Translations under genes and position numbers: made by a program
Notes under the pieces: model-generated
Databases searched by the model: none
Told to the model about the DNA's origin: nothing
What the model saw: only the letters and a program-made list of their open reading frames with translations
Assembly (NCBI GenBank): GCA_964399605.1
Contig: CAYNRH010000001.1
Span: 1 to 43,544, forward strand
Reading direction: 5' to 3'
Length of the DNA: 43,544 nt
From: JAGGZI01 sp964399605
Lineage (GTDB): Archaea; Aenigmatarchaeota; Aenigmatarchaeia; PWEA01; JAGHBM01
In this document: one piece after another, positions 7,989-15,472 of the stretch
Position numbering within the stretch: the first letter of the stretch is position 1
How the letters are laid out: each line of letters begins with the position of its first letter

Positions 7989-8468
7989 ATGGCTTTCGAT
8001 ATAATATCAAGCAACTTTTTTGTTTATTTGTTTCCATGGATGTTGACACTTGCGATAGTCTATGGGATATTGGAGCATTATAAAATACCCCAAAGCCAAA
8101 GTGCAAGGGGAGTCATATCTCTCGTAGCTGCTTTTTTGGTTTTGCCGCTGGCGCCAAGCCTTGCAGCATTTTTGACGGGTATGGTTAAAGGGCTTCTTGT
8201 TGTTGGAGTAGGCATTCTTGTAGCTTTGATTTTTGTTGAACTTCTTGGATACAAGGTTGGAAAAGGAGAAAACATATTTGAAAAATACCCAGTTGAATTT
8301 GGTATAGTCATGATAATAATAGCCATCCTTGTGTTTGTCAGTGCAGGTGGGTTAAAACTTTTGAACTTTAACATAGCCATAGGGGATGATGTTCTGGCAG
8401 CATTGTTCTTTTTGGGTGTCATGGCCTTGGGAGTATGGTGGATGACAGCAAAAGGCAGCGGGGATTAA
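7989..8468 (+). CDS. Five-helix membrane protein, paralogue 2 of 4
   Basis: A 159-residue integral membrane protein. Helix 1 (FFVYLFPWMLTLAIVYGIL, 10-28) is followed by a short loop HYKIPQSQSARG, helix 2, helix 3 ending VELLGYK, a charged loop around EKYPVEFG, helix 4 ending in SAGGLKLL and helix 5 ending VWWMT. The same order of motifs appears in the next two genes. The family is not recognised. Its ATG follows AGGTGAGATGCA. A 46-nt gap separates it from paralogue 1, so it could have its own start signal as well as read-through. Confidence 0.72.
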   Translation: MAFDIISSNFFVYLFPWMLTLAIVYGILEHYKIPQSQSARGVISLVAAFLVLPLAPSLAAFLTGMVKGLLVVGVGILVALIFVELLGYKVGKGENIFEKYPVEFGIVMIIIAILVFVSAGGLKLLNFNIAIGDDVLAALFFLGVMALGVWWMTAKGSGD

Positions 8469-8518
8469 GAATAGAAAAGTTTTTATACTTAAAAACGTTA
8501 AAAATAAAGGTGAGATAA

Positions 8519-9031
8519 ATGGCATATGGTTTTGGATTGGAAAATATGATGCAAAACAGTTTCTTTGTAATCCTACTGCCATGGCTTTTAACTTTTGCTA
8601 TTGTTTATGGAATCCTACAACATTACAAAATACCAAAAAGCCCGTCAGCAAGGGCAATAATCTCAATAGTTTTTGCATTTTTCACAATACCGGTTGCCGA
8701 ACCATTGATGACAATAATAGGAAATATGGGTGCATCTCTGGTAATTGCTATTACAGGAATTTTGTTTTTGTTGATATTATTTGAGATTACTGGAACCAGA
8801 TATGTGCCAGAAGAACCGAAAAGTGAAGAAGAAATAAAACAAAGAATAACACAAAAATATTATAAGGAATTTACCTTTGGTGTTATAGTTTTAGCTATTT
8901 TGATTTTCATAGGAGCTGGAGGGTTGCAGCTTTTAGGCATAACAATACCATCCATAAATTATCCACTATTGTTTTTCTTTGCAGTAATGGTTATAGTAAT
9001 AATATGGATGGTGACGAGTGAGAAAAAATAG
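8519..9031 (+). CDS. Five-helix membrane protein, paralogue 3 of 4
   Basis: A 170-residue membrane protein closely similar to its neighbours: FFVILLPWLLTFAIVYGIL (helix 1), HYKIPKSPSARAIIS (loop and start of helix 2), FEITGTR (end of helix 3), GAGGLQLL (end of helix 4) and VIIWMVT (helix 5). It differs by a longer charged loop (EEPKSEEEIKQRITQKY, about 100-116) between helices 3 and 4. Function unknown. AAGGTGAGATAA precedes the ATG. The next paralogue starts 8 nt after the stop, so the pair is surely cotranscribed. Confidence 0.72.
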   Translation: MAYGFGLENMMQNSFFVILLPWLLTFAIVYGILQHYKIPKSPSARAIISIVFAFFTIPVAEPLMTIIGNMGASLVIAITGILFLLILFEITGTRYVPEEPKSEEEIKQRITQKYYKEFTFGVIVLAILIFIGAGGLQLLGITIPSINYPLLFFFAVMVIVIIWMVTSEKK

Positions 9032-9039
9032 GTGATAAT

Positions 9040-9594
9040 ATGGCTATACCAATTACAACAACTGGAATGGAGAGGGTTTTTGGCACTGAGTTCTTTATAT
9101 ATGTTTTGCCGTGGCTTTTTATTTTTGCAATTGTTTATGGTGTTTTAAGCCACGTTGGCAATAAGGGGGTTCCGGAAAGCAAACCGGCAAGGGCAATAAT
9201 TGGAATGGTGCTTGCGTTCATAGTTACACCTGTTTTGGCACCATGGGTTGGAAACTTGATGGAAATGACTGGAATATTCATGGTAATAATTGCAGTACTT
9301 TTGGTATTTATAGTGCTTTTGGAAATATTGGGAATAAAAACAACAAAAACAATTACTATAAAAGATAAGGATGGAAATAAAAAAGAAGCTCTTGTACCAG
9401 TTTCAATATTTGAAAAATATGGAGTTGCGTTTGCTATTTTATTTATAATAATAGCAGCACTGGTTTTCATGGCGGCAGGTGGTTTAGAAGCAATTGGAAT
9501 TACAATACCACCTATTGTGGCTTACAACTACCCGCTAATATTCTTCCTGATATTCATAGCACTTTTAATATGGTGGATGTCTTCAGAAAGTTAA
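9040..9594 (+). CDS. Five-helix membrane protein, paralogue 4 of 4
   Basis: A 184-residue membrane protein with the shared pattern: FFIYVLPWLFIFAIVYGVL, ESKPARAIIG, LEILGIK, AAGGLEAIG and LLIWWMS. It has the longest loop between helices 3 and 4, with a possible beta-hairpin (TITIKDKDGNKKEALV). The growing loop along the array suggests each copy has gained its own surface for contacts. The start follows AGGTGATAAT. The stop lies 5 nt from the convergent end of cysS. No family is recognised. Confidence 0.72.
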   Translation: MAIPITTTGMERVFGTEFFIYVLPWLFIFAIVYGVLSHVGNKGVPESKPARAIIGMVLAFIVTPVLAPWVGNLMEMTGIFMVIIAVLLVFIVLLEILGIKTTKTITIKDKDGNKKEALVPVSIFEKYGVAFAILFIIIAALVFMAAGGLEAIGITIPPIVAYNYPLIFFLIFIALLIWWMSSES

Positions 9595-9599
9595 ATCCT

Positions 9600-11012
9600 T
9601 TATTTTTTTAGAATTTTCCATCTTGGTCCATTTGGGCTATCTTCTAAAGCGATATTATATTCTTTTTTGAGTTTATCTCTTATTCTATCAGCCCTATCAA
9701 AGCTTTTTTCCTTCCTCAGGCGTTCGCGCTCTTCTATGAGCTTTCTGGCTTCTTCTGGAAGCTCTTCTGTCTCCTTTTTAAGAATTCCAAGAACTTCGTC
9801 AAATTGTAGCATTGTATCATATATCATTTTGGCGTCATTGGTGCTAATCTCCATGGAATCGATGAGCTTGTTTACTTCCTTGACGAAAAGAAATATTGCA
9901 GCAAGAGCACCGGGGGTGTTCAAATTATCATCCATTTCTCTTTCAAACTTGGATTTAACATCTTCTATCAACGTTATTACTTTCTTATTGTCTGATGAAT
10001 TAGATTTCCAGCTCTTAAGCTTGTCCATGAAGTCAAAAAGGTTTTCAAGAGTTTCTTCTGCCTGCTCCAGGCTTTTTATTGTGAAGTTCATTTGAGTCCT
10101 GTAATGTGCTTTAAGATACAAAAAACGGAGAGCCTTAAGGTCAAATCCCTTTTCTTCTAAATCTTTCAAGGTGTAAAAGTTTCCCTTTGACTTTGACATT
10201 TTTGTTCTGTCAACCAGAAGATGCTCACCATGTATCCAATATCGAACAAATGTTTTGCCAGTTGCTCCCTCTGATTGTGCAATTTCATTTTCATGGTGTG
10301 GGAATATCAGGTCAACCCCTCCGATGTGAATGTCTATTGTTTCTCCCAGGTAATATGTGCTCATAGCAGAACATTCAATATGCCATCCTGGCCTTCCCTT
10401 TCCCCATGGGCTCTCAAAGTAAATGCCTCTTTTCAATTCTTCAGGAGTGCTTTTCTTCCATAGGGCAAAGTCACCGGGATTCTCCTTATCATATTCATCA
10501 ACATCAACACTCGCACCTGTTTTTACATTGCTCAAATCTATTTTCGACAGCTTGCCATAACCCTTAAATTTTGAAATATCGTAGTAAACACCATCTTTCT
10601 TCTCATAGGCAAATCCCTTCTCCTCCAGTCTCTTTATCAGCTCAATCATTTGTGGAATGGTTTCAGTTGCCCTGGGATAAAGAGTCGCCCTCTTTATGTT
10701 TAGTTTGTCCAGACCTTCAAAGAATATATTTGCATATTTTTCCGTAAAATCCTTCAAGGACAACCCTTCTTCTCCTGATCTCTTAATAGTCTTGTCATCT
10801 ATGTCTGTTATATTCATCACAAATTTTACCTTGTAACCTTTATAAAGAAGATATCTATAGATTATGTCAGCTAGGAAAAAGCTTCTGAAATTCCCTATGT
10901 GAGGATAATCGTAAACAGTGGGGCCGCAAGCATACATCTTGACCTCCTTGTCGTGTAGCGGCTTAAAAACTTCCTTTTTTCTTGTTAAAGTGTTGTAAAA
11001 TTTTAGAGTCAT
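9600..11012 (-). CDS. cysS: Cysteinyl-tRNA synthetase
   Basis: A 470-residue class I synthetase that charges tRNA-Cys. It has the HIGH-type motif PHIGN (37-41), KMSKS (271-275), and the zinc site that selects cysteine: Cys29, Cys214, His239 and Glu243 in FPHHENE. The C-terminal anticodon-binding part ends EDSPNGPRWK, typical of the family. The length is standard. The start overlaps the stop of the upstream small membrane-protein gene by 3-4 nt, and the tRNA-Cys gene lies just before that on the same strand, so synthetase and tRNA may share a transcript. Nothing looks damaged. Confidence 0.96.
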   Translation of the reverse strand: MTLKFYNTLTRKKEVFKPLHDKEVKMYACGPTVYDYPHIGNFRSFFLADIIYRYLLYKGYKVKFVMNITDIDDKTIKRSGEEGLSLKDFTEKYANIFFEGLDKLNIKRATLYPRATETIPQMIELIKRLEEKGFAYEKKDGVYYDISKFKGYGKLSKIDLSNVKTGASVDVDEYDKENPGDFALWKKSTPEELKRGIYFESPWGKGRPGWHIECSAMSTYYLGETIDIHIGGVDLIFPHHENEIAQSEGATGKTFVRYWIHGEHLLVDRTKMSKSKGNFYTLKDLEEKGFDLKALRFLYLKAHYRTQMNFTIKSLEQAEETLENLFDFMDKLKSWKSNSSDNKKVITLIEDVKSKFEREMDDNLNTPGALAAIFLFVKEVNKLIDSMEISTNDAKMIYDTMLQFDEVLGILKKETEELPEEARKLIEERERLRKEKSFDRADRIRDKLKKEYNIALEDSPNGPRWKILKK

Positions 11013-11278
11013 TTTTTCTTCCCCACTATATGGAACGTATATATGATTTCAAAGAGAACAACCAAAAGAATTCCCAAATTCAGAAAAAGAAAAACAGGAT
11101 CATTTTTTAAGAAAGAATAATAAATCAGCATTAATACACCTATAGATGTTATAATACTAAATCTCAATTCTATCAAATTTTTATGAGATTTTATCTCATC
11201 CCTTAAACCAAGTATCCAGGCAAGCAGAACTAATCCGCCACCGATGACTCCTATCAAAACTCCCAACATATTTAACAA
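11009..11278 (-). CDS. Small three-helix membrane protein
   Basis: An 89-residue protein with three hydrophobic segments (about 3-25, 38-57 and 64-83) joined by short loops, the first containing GLRDEIKSHKN. No family is recognised. It lies between the tRNA-Cys gene (18 nt upstream) and cysS, whose start it overlaps, so it is probably cotranscribed and translationally coupled with cysS. A link with cysteine charging is possible only by position; the sequence gives no sign of it. Confidence 0.65.
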   Translation of the reverse strand: MLNMLGVLIGVIGGGLVLLAWILGLRDEIKSHKNLIELRFSIITSIGVLMLIYYSFLKNDPVFLFLNLGILLVVLFEIIYTFHIVGKKK

Positions 11279-11295
11279 CCTCTTGAACTAAATTT

Positions 11296-11525
11296 TGGAG
11301 CGGGGTCTGGGATTTTCCAACCCCGAGGAAGGGGAAGTATCCCCTTCCTAAGGGATTACTATCCCCTCTAAATTGGCAAACCAAAGGTTTGCAAATAAAG
11401 GAAAGGTAGATATTCCCATAAGGAGGGAAACCTTGGTGTCCCTCCGTAGGGTTTTGAACCCAGGTCTTCCGCTCTGCAGGCGGATGCATGAACCATTTCA
11501 GCTGCAAAGTCTCTGCCAACCCCGC
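11296..11525 (-). tRNA. tRNA-Cys (GCA) with T-loop intron and D-arm insert
   Basis: Read on the minus strand, GCGGGGT (11525-11519) pairs fully with ACCCCGC (11306-11300), followed by T and an encoded CCA (11298-11296). The anticodon arm is TCCGC-CTGCAGA-GCGGA (11484-11468) with anticodon GCA at 11477-11475. The T-stem halves CTGGG (11463-11459) and CCCAG (11311-11307) pair perfectly but lie about 150 nt apart. Removing about 140 nt restores the consensus loop TTCAAAT. The D-arm is about 14 nt too long. Removing both leaves 76 nt with CCA, a normal tRNA. A TATA-like box lies about 30 nt upstream. cysS is downstream on the same strand. Confidence 0.85.
11313..11452 (-). other. Structured intron in the T-loop of tRNA-Cys
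   Basis: About 140 nt; the exact ends may slide within a run of A residues without changing the product TTCAAAT. Just inside the ends, AACCC can pair with GGGTT, and the loop bases TTC(A) with (T)GGA, giving a relaxed bulge-helix-bulge shape that archaeal splicing endonuclease could cut. Inside are four hairpins with perfectly paired arms: 11422-11445 (7 bp), 11376-11392 (7 bp), 11352-11365 (5 bp) and 11326-11349 (10 bp). No open reading frame of note is present. Archaeal tRNA introns are usually shorter and mostly in the anticodon loop. Confidence 0.75.
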
Positions 11526-11550
11526 ATATTCAATAAATTGTTATATGAAC

Positions 11551-11562
11551 ATTTAAATATAT
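11551..11562. promoter_or_regulatory. Shared TATA-like element between tRNA-Cys and 11589
   Basis: ATTTAAATATAT reads as a TATA box on both strands. Its centre lies about 31 nt from the tRNA 5' end on the minus side and about 33 nt from the ATG at 11589 on the plus side, both right for archaeal start sites. It may drive both transcripts. Confidence 0.4.
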
Positions 11563-11588
11563 TTTTGTTTATTATACTAAATGATACT

Positions 11589-11786
11589 ATGGAGGCAAAA
11601 CCACTTTTATTTTGGATATTGGGAACTGTTTTTATACTGTTCGGGGCAATGATTGCAGGACAAGCAAGGGCAGATGTCCTTGGAGCAACAACATCATCGT
11701 TTGCCATATCCCTGATGTTATCGTTTATCCTCATATTGATTGGAGGGTTAATGTGGATAACAGTAGCAGGAGTAATCAGGGAATAG
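11589..11786 (+). CDS. Small two-helix membrane protein
   Basis: A 65-residue protein with two hydrophobic helices (about 6-26 and 36-61) joined by GQARADVLGATTSS. The open frame extends upstream across the tRNA, but the ATG at 11589 is chosen because the upstream part lies on the tRNA gene and because a TATA-like element sits about 33 nt before it, suggesting a leaderless message. No family is recognised. It ends 19 nt before the convergent stop of the next small gene. Its promoter region is shared with tRNA-Cys. Confidence 0.6.
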   Translation: MEAKPLLFWILGTVFILFGAMIAGQARADVLGATTSSFAISLMLSFILILIGGLMWITVAGVIRE

Positions 11787-11805
11787 AATTAGATTTTTTA
11801 ATAAA

Positions 11806-11958
11806 TTAAGCAAATTCGGGATGATAACCATTGTCCAGTTTTTCATCATTTGGACCTATTGCCTCTCTCAAGGCTCTTATTATTGCATCGGAGTATAGCC
11901 CTATGTCGGCATATCCCTCTCCAGAAAGAATAGATTTTTCCCCAAGATATTCTACCAT
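11806..11958 (-). CDS. Small 50-residue soluble protein
   Basis: The minus strand has AGAGGTGATTGGC directly before an ATG, followed by 50 codons and TAA. The protein begins MVEYLGEKSILSGEG, has a helical middle (IGLYSDAIIRALREAIG) and ends HPEFA. It is acidic and has no membrane segment. The strong ribosome binding site and clean frame argue for a real gene despite its size; no family is recognised. It follows rps3ae by about 130 nt on the same strand, with a TATA-like ATTATTTATATG at about 12063-12074, so it probably has its own promoter. Confidence 0.6.
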   Translation of the reverse strand: MVEYLGEKSILSGEGYADIGLYSDAIIRALREAIGPNDEKLDNGYHPEFA

Positions 11959-12087
11959 GCCAATCACCTCTCTTTTTAGATTCCATAAAAATTCAAAACT
12001 TAATTATGGAACTAAATGTCACCGAAGAAAACACACCCAGAACATTTAATAGTAGATGAAGCTCATATAAATAATTAACTTCGTTAT

Positions 12088-12642
12088 TTAACTGACTACT
12101 TCAATTTTTCTTACTTCAAATCTTCTTAGGGGATAAATTACATTTGCTTTTTTCCTTACTTCTTTTTGGAATTTGTCATACATTATAGAATTAATAATAT
12201 CATCAAAGTTCTTCTTGCCTGAAACATCTTTGATTATTTTTTCTATTTCTTTATGAAGCTCACTCTTTACAGTAGTTTTGGTTTTTCTGAGGGTTATTCC
12301 AATAGTTTTTATGATTAATTTTTTCTTGTCTTTTGTCTCTACTTCAATCCTGTTGTCAATCCTCATTGCACCTTTCCTGACCATTTGGGATATAAAGTCC
12401 CTCAGGCACGAATGGCCAGCATACTCCATTTTTATTTTATCTCCATCCAGCTCCTTGGCTCTAAATTTTACCTTTATATAATATTTTGATGGATGTCCTC
12501 CCAGTTCTGGTAATGACTTGAAAACAGTCCTTTTTATTACTTCGTCTGGATTTGTAACCAGTGTCTCCCCTATAACCTTATTGTTGAACAAAGGTGGCGC
12601 TACCAAAGTGTACCAGCTCTTTCCTTTTATTTTCTTGGCCAT
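12088..12642 (-). CDS. rps3ae: Small-subunit ribosomal protein eS1 (S3Ae)
   Basis: A 184-residue basic protein of the archaeal/eukaryotic 30S/40S subunit. The start MAKKIKGKSWYTLVAPPLF and the ends YAGHSCLRDFISQMVRKG and VIYPLRRFEVRKIEV are characteristic of S3Ae. Length is typical for archaea (about 190-220, slightly short). It follows the recJ-type gene by about 30 nt in the order rps15-recJ-rps3ae, a cluster seen in other archaea. Its start has an AGTGATTTAA stretch as ribosome binding site. No anomaly seen. Confidence 0.95.
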   Translation of the reverse strand: MAKKIKGKSWYTLVAPPLFNNKVIGETLVTNPDEVIKRTVFKSLPELGGHPSKYYIKVKFRAKELDGDKIKMEYAGHSCLRDFISQMVRKGAMRIDNRIEVETKDKKKLIIKTIGITLRKTKTTVKSELHKEIEKIIKDVSGKKNFDDIINSIMYDKFQKEVRKKANVIYPLRRFEVRKIEVVS

Positions 12643-12673
12643 TTAAATCACTTATATCTATTTTAATAAAAGA

Positions 12674-14038
12674 CTATTTAAGTTTATCTTCTAAATAATT
12701 TTCGCATGTATCTATAAATTCTTTTTCTTTTCCCATTGGTATGAAGGCCCCGGCAGCTGCGTGGTGGCCTCCCCCATAACTTCCATATTTTTTTGTTATC
12801 TCCTCAAATAAATCCTTGAGGCTAAGCCCCCTGTCCACCAGTTCTTTTGGTGCCCTGGCGCTTATCTTCACCTCTCCGCTTTCAGTATTGGCAAAGCCAA
12901 AAACCACTCTTCCGTTATTTAATATTGAAGACTTTTCGCATATTGACATTATCGTCCCTATGAAATTTTCGTGAATTTGGTCGCCAGCTATAACATAGTA
13001 AGCATTTTTTGTTTTCCTAATCTTCTCCTCATTTTCTTTTACCCATTTTATGTATTTGGTTATAATTTTTCTATATCCTGAAAGGACTCCATCAAGCCTT
13101 TCCAGCGCAGATTTTATTCCAAGTGCAGATAATATTCCCAGAGAATGCTGGCTCATCCTTCCACATGCGTTTAATGAAGTGGCCATTTCCCTTGCATCAA
13201 AATCACTTCCGTTAAACCTGATTGTGTAGTTCTCTCCAAAAATTTCCTCCGGGTCCGATTCTTTTTCCCTTATCCTCTCACATATAATAGCGCTTGCAAG
13301 TTTTTTCATTTCATCTTCTGAAAGGTCGTTCAGGGTTTTCCATTTACCGTCTCTTTTCAGCTCTATCCCAATGGTAGAGAGAAATTGTATTGCTGCAGAC
13401 TCGTTCCCGGTTATCCCCGGTATGTATGGGTCTGTGCTGTATTCCAATGCCTTGTGAACAGGCCTGTTCATCCTTCCAAAAAGCCTTATTCCATTTTCTT
13501 TTTTCAAGACACCAAATTCAATTGCCTCATTGGCTATTTCAGTGTTGAGACCTTTCATTTTCCATCCTTCATCCTGCATATCACCTATTGCGCCAACAAT
13601 TGCAAGGTATGACAAGTCAATGTTTCTTGGGTCAAGCTTTTTTGCCAGCAAATAAGCAACTCCTGCACCACTTATCTCATTTTCTTCTTTACCAATTAGA
13701 TGGGGATTTATGTGGATTATATTCGGGTACTCCCCTGGAGGAGACGGCAAGTGGTGGTCGGCCACAATTATTTTTTTTCCTGTTGATTTGTTGAGGTCAT
13801 CAAGCATATCTAAATATCCTGCACCCAAATCTGTGAATAAAAACAGGTCAGTATCTTCTTTTTTTAATGCCTCTATTATTTCTGGCTTAACCTGTCTTGC
13901 TATTGATATGTGTATTTTCTTGCCCAGCCTGGTTAGTGAAGATAAAACAACAGCTGCAGCTGAGATTCCATCAGCATCCAGGTGAGACACTACTGTTATT
14001 CTCTCTACGCTGTTTATTTCTTTGGCTGCATCATTCAA
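12674..14038 (-). CDS. recJ: DHH-family single-strand exonuclease, archaeal RecJ type
   Basis: A 454-residue DHH/DHHA1 phosphoesterase. Metal-binding motifs are in order: SHLDADG (18-24), TDLGAG (69-74), VADHH (92-96) and AIGDMQDEG further on; the DHHA1 half ends with YGGGHHAAAGAF near 425-436. Archaeal proteins of this kind (GAN/aRecJ) bind the GINS-MCM replication complex and degrade single-stranded DNA or RNA; they are related to Cdc45. All active-site residues visible here are kept, so it should be an active nuclease. It lies 20 nt after rps15 and 31 nt before rps3ae. Confidence 0.88.
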   Translation of the reverse strand: MNDAAKEINSVERITVVSHLDADGISAAAVVLSSLTRLGKKIHISIARQVKPEIIEALKKEDTDLFLFTDLGAGYLDMLDDLNKSTGKKIIVADHHLPSPPGEYPNIIHINPHLIGKEENEISGAGVAYLLAKKLDPRNIDLSYLAIVGAIGDMQDEGWKMKGLNTEIANEAIEFGVLKKENGIRLFGRMNRPVHKALEYSTDPYIPGITGNESAAIQFLSTIGIELKRDGKWKTLNDLSEDEMKKLASAIICERIREKESDPEEIFGENYTIRFNGSDFDAREMATSLNACGRMSQHSLGILSALGIKSALERLDGVLSGYRKIITKYIKWVKENEEKIRKTKNAYYVIAGDQIHENFIGTIMSICEKSSILNNGRVVFGFANTESGEVKISARAPKELVDRGLSLKDLFEEITKKYGSYGGGHHAAAGAFIPMGKEKEFIDTCENYLEDKLK

Positions 14039-14058
14039 TATATCAAACAGAGAATCAC

Positions 14059-14514
14059 CTATCCTGTTATCAATCTGAGCTTATTGGGGTCATACTTCCA
14101 ATCGTCTGGAAGAATCTCTTTTTTCTTGTAATATTTTCCGAGTCTTCTTATCTTGCTTTCAGTAAGTTCCAAACCCCTTATGGCAAACGGGTCGTGCTTG
14201 TGTACGGATAAATGCTCCCTTATCTTGAGTGCTTTTCTCATTAGGTTGAGCATATCCTCTGGATACCTTGGATATATTTTATTCTCTTTCATTATCTTGG
14301 TTATGCTTTTTCCAACAATTTCCTTAACGTTTGGTATCCCATACTGGTCCCTGAGAATTATTCCTATCTGAGAAGAAGACTTTTCCTCTTTTGCAAACTT
14401 TATAACAAGTTTCTCAACTTCATCCTTCTTGTATCTTATCCATTTTGGAGCCTTTGTTCTCAAAGGCCTTTTAGAGCCGGATTTACCATGTTTTCTTGAA
14501 TACATTCTTGACAT
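14059..14514 (-). CDS. rps15: Small-subunit ribosomal protein uS15
   Basis: A 151-residue protein with the archaeal N-terminal extension (MYSRKHGKSGSKRP) and the core that binds 16S rRNA (HKHDPFAIRGLELTESKIRRLGKYYKK). Length is typical for archaeal S15. The ATG at 14514 follows a GAGGTGATTTGTG site; another ATG three codons later is possible but less well placed. The leader between the TATA-like CATTTAAATATG (about 14578-14589) and the start contains repeated GCTTAAG-like palindromes, which may form a small structure. It heads the rps15-recJ-rps3ae group. Confidence 0.94.
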   Translation of the reverse strand: MSRMYSRKHGKSGSKRPLRTKAPKWIRYKKDEVEKLVIKFAKEEKSSSQIGIILRDQYGIPNVKEIVGKSITKIMKENKIYPRYPEDMLNLMRKALKIREHLSVHKHDPFAIRGLELTESKIRRLGKYYKKKEILPDDWKYDPNKLRLITG

Positions 14515-14599
14515 TCACAAATCACCTCGACTTAAGCCCGCTTAAAGCCAGCTTAATCTTTGAATATGATTATTTCTAATCAAACATATTTAAATGTTT

Positions 14600-15178
14600 T
14601 TAGGAAAAGCATTCTTTTATTTTCTTAGGCAAGTCCTTCTTTATTGATAGTTCTGTTTTAGAATCATTAGTAAAATCTTGCAAGGCTTCAGTAAGCTCCT
14701 CCTCACTCACTAAATAAAAATGAGCCGCCTTCTTCAAAATTTCATCTAAAACACCATCGCTCAATTCATCGTAATATTTTTTTATTGTCATAGCAGGAAG
14801 ATTTACTCTGTTGAAAAGAACATTTTCATCTCCAATTCTTCCAGCAAAACAATCAATCTTGTGTTCGTTGTATAGTCTTTTAATGTTTTCTCTGCCTATC
14901 TCTGGAAAAACTTCTTTCGCAATTACATCGGCTCGCCTCTGTGCATATTCTGAAATCATCGTGGTATCTCCTTTATCATCATTTTCAATTATTACGAAGC
15001 TCCTGTAAGATATTCCGTCAATTGCAACTTCTATTAAAACATTCCTAACAGAGAAGAACAAAGTATTTTCTCCTTTTGCATATTTCAAACCTTTATATTT
15101 TTTCAATAATTCCTCGTTAAATTCCGGGATAGCGTTGCCATTATTAACCTCTGAATAATCATTAATATCATTAATCAT
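14600..15178 (-). CDS. Hypothetical soluble protein
   Basis: A 192-residue acidic protein without a recognised family, signal peptide or membrane segment. It has a mixed beta-rich middle (NTLFFSVRNVLIEVAIDG, YRSFVIIENDD) and helical C-terminal half. Single Cys residues occur at DCFAG and near the C-terminus (KECFS). It stands between uS15 and a small membrane protein on the same strand, and its ATG is preceded by an A/T-rich stretch without a clear ribosome binding site, so it is probably leaderless. Confidence 0.65.
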   Translation of the reverse strand: MINDINDYSEVNNGNAIPEFNEELLKKYKGLKYAKGENTLFFSVRNVLIEVAIDGISYRSFVIIENDDKGDTTMISEYAQRRADVIAKEVFPEIGRENIKRLYNEHKIDCFAGRIGDENVLFNRVNLPAMTIKKYYDELSDGVLDEILKKAAHFYLVSEEELTEALQDFTNDSKTELSIKKDLPKKIKECFS

Positions 15179-15209
15179 ATTTCATTTATAAGTAGTAAAT
15201 TATTTAAGC

Positions 15210-15440
15210 TTATTTCTTTTTCTCAAAAACCCTTAGTATTTCTGATGCGATGTAAATCACTATACCCACTAAAACAAGGAAAGCACCAACTATAGCCATA
15301 ACGACTGGAATACCGGGAATGAATGTCCCAACAGAAATTCCAACAACCGTAAGTATGGCAGCAATTATCAAGATTATGAATGATATGCTTTCAGTCTTGT
15401 CTGCCTTTGTATCCCATTTGAATGATTCCTTGAATTTCAT
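15210..15440 (-). CDS. Small two-helix membrane protein
   Basis: A 76-residue protein: a charged N-terminus (about 1-18), two hydrophobic helices (about 19-40 and 45-68) joined by FIPGIPV, and a basic end VFEKKK. The pattern is common in archaeal small membrane proteins with no assigned role. It lies 32 nt after bud32 on the same strand and might be read from the same transcript. No family is recognised. Confidence 0.65.
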   Translation of the reverse strand: MKFKESFKWDTKADKTESISFIILIIAAILTVVGISVGTFIPGIPVVMAIVGAFLVLVGIVIYIASEILRVFEKKK

Positions 15441-15472
15441 AATAAGAATAGAGAAAATTTATATTTAAAAGT

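Noticed and set aside
11196..11519. Minus-strand open frame of 107 codons
   Set aside because: It covers the tRNA-Cys gene and its intron; the tRNA pairing explains the sequence.
11831..12049. Plus-strand 72-codon frame
   Set aside because: It is antisense to the 50-codon gene at 11806-11958, which has a proper ribosome binding site.
11990..12060. Eight-codon frame starting ATGTTCTGG in the leader of the 11806 gene
   Set aside because: It has no ribosome binding site and is short enough to arise by chance.
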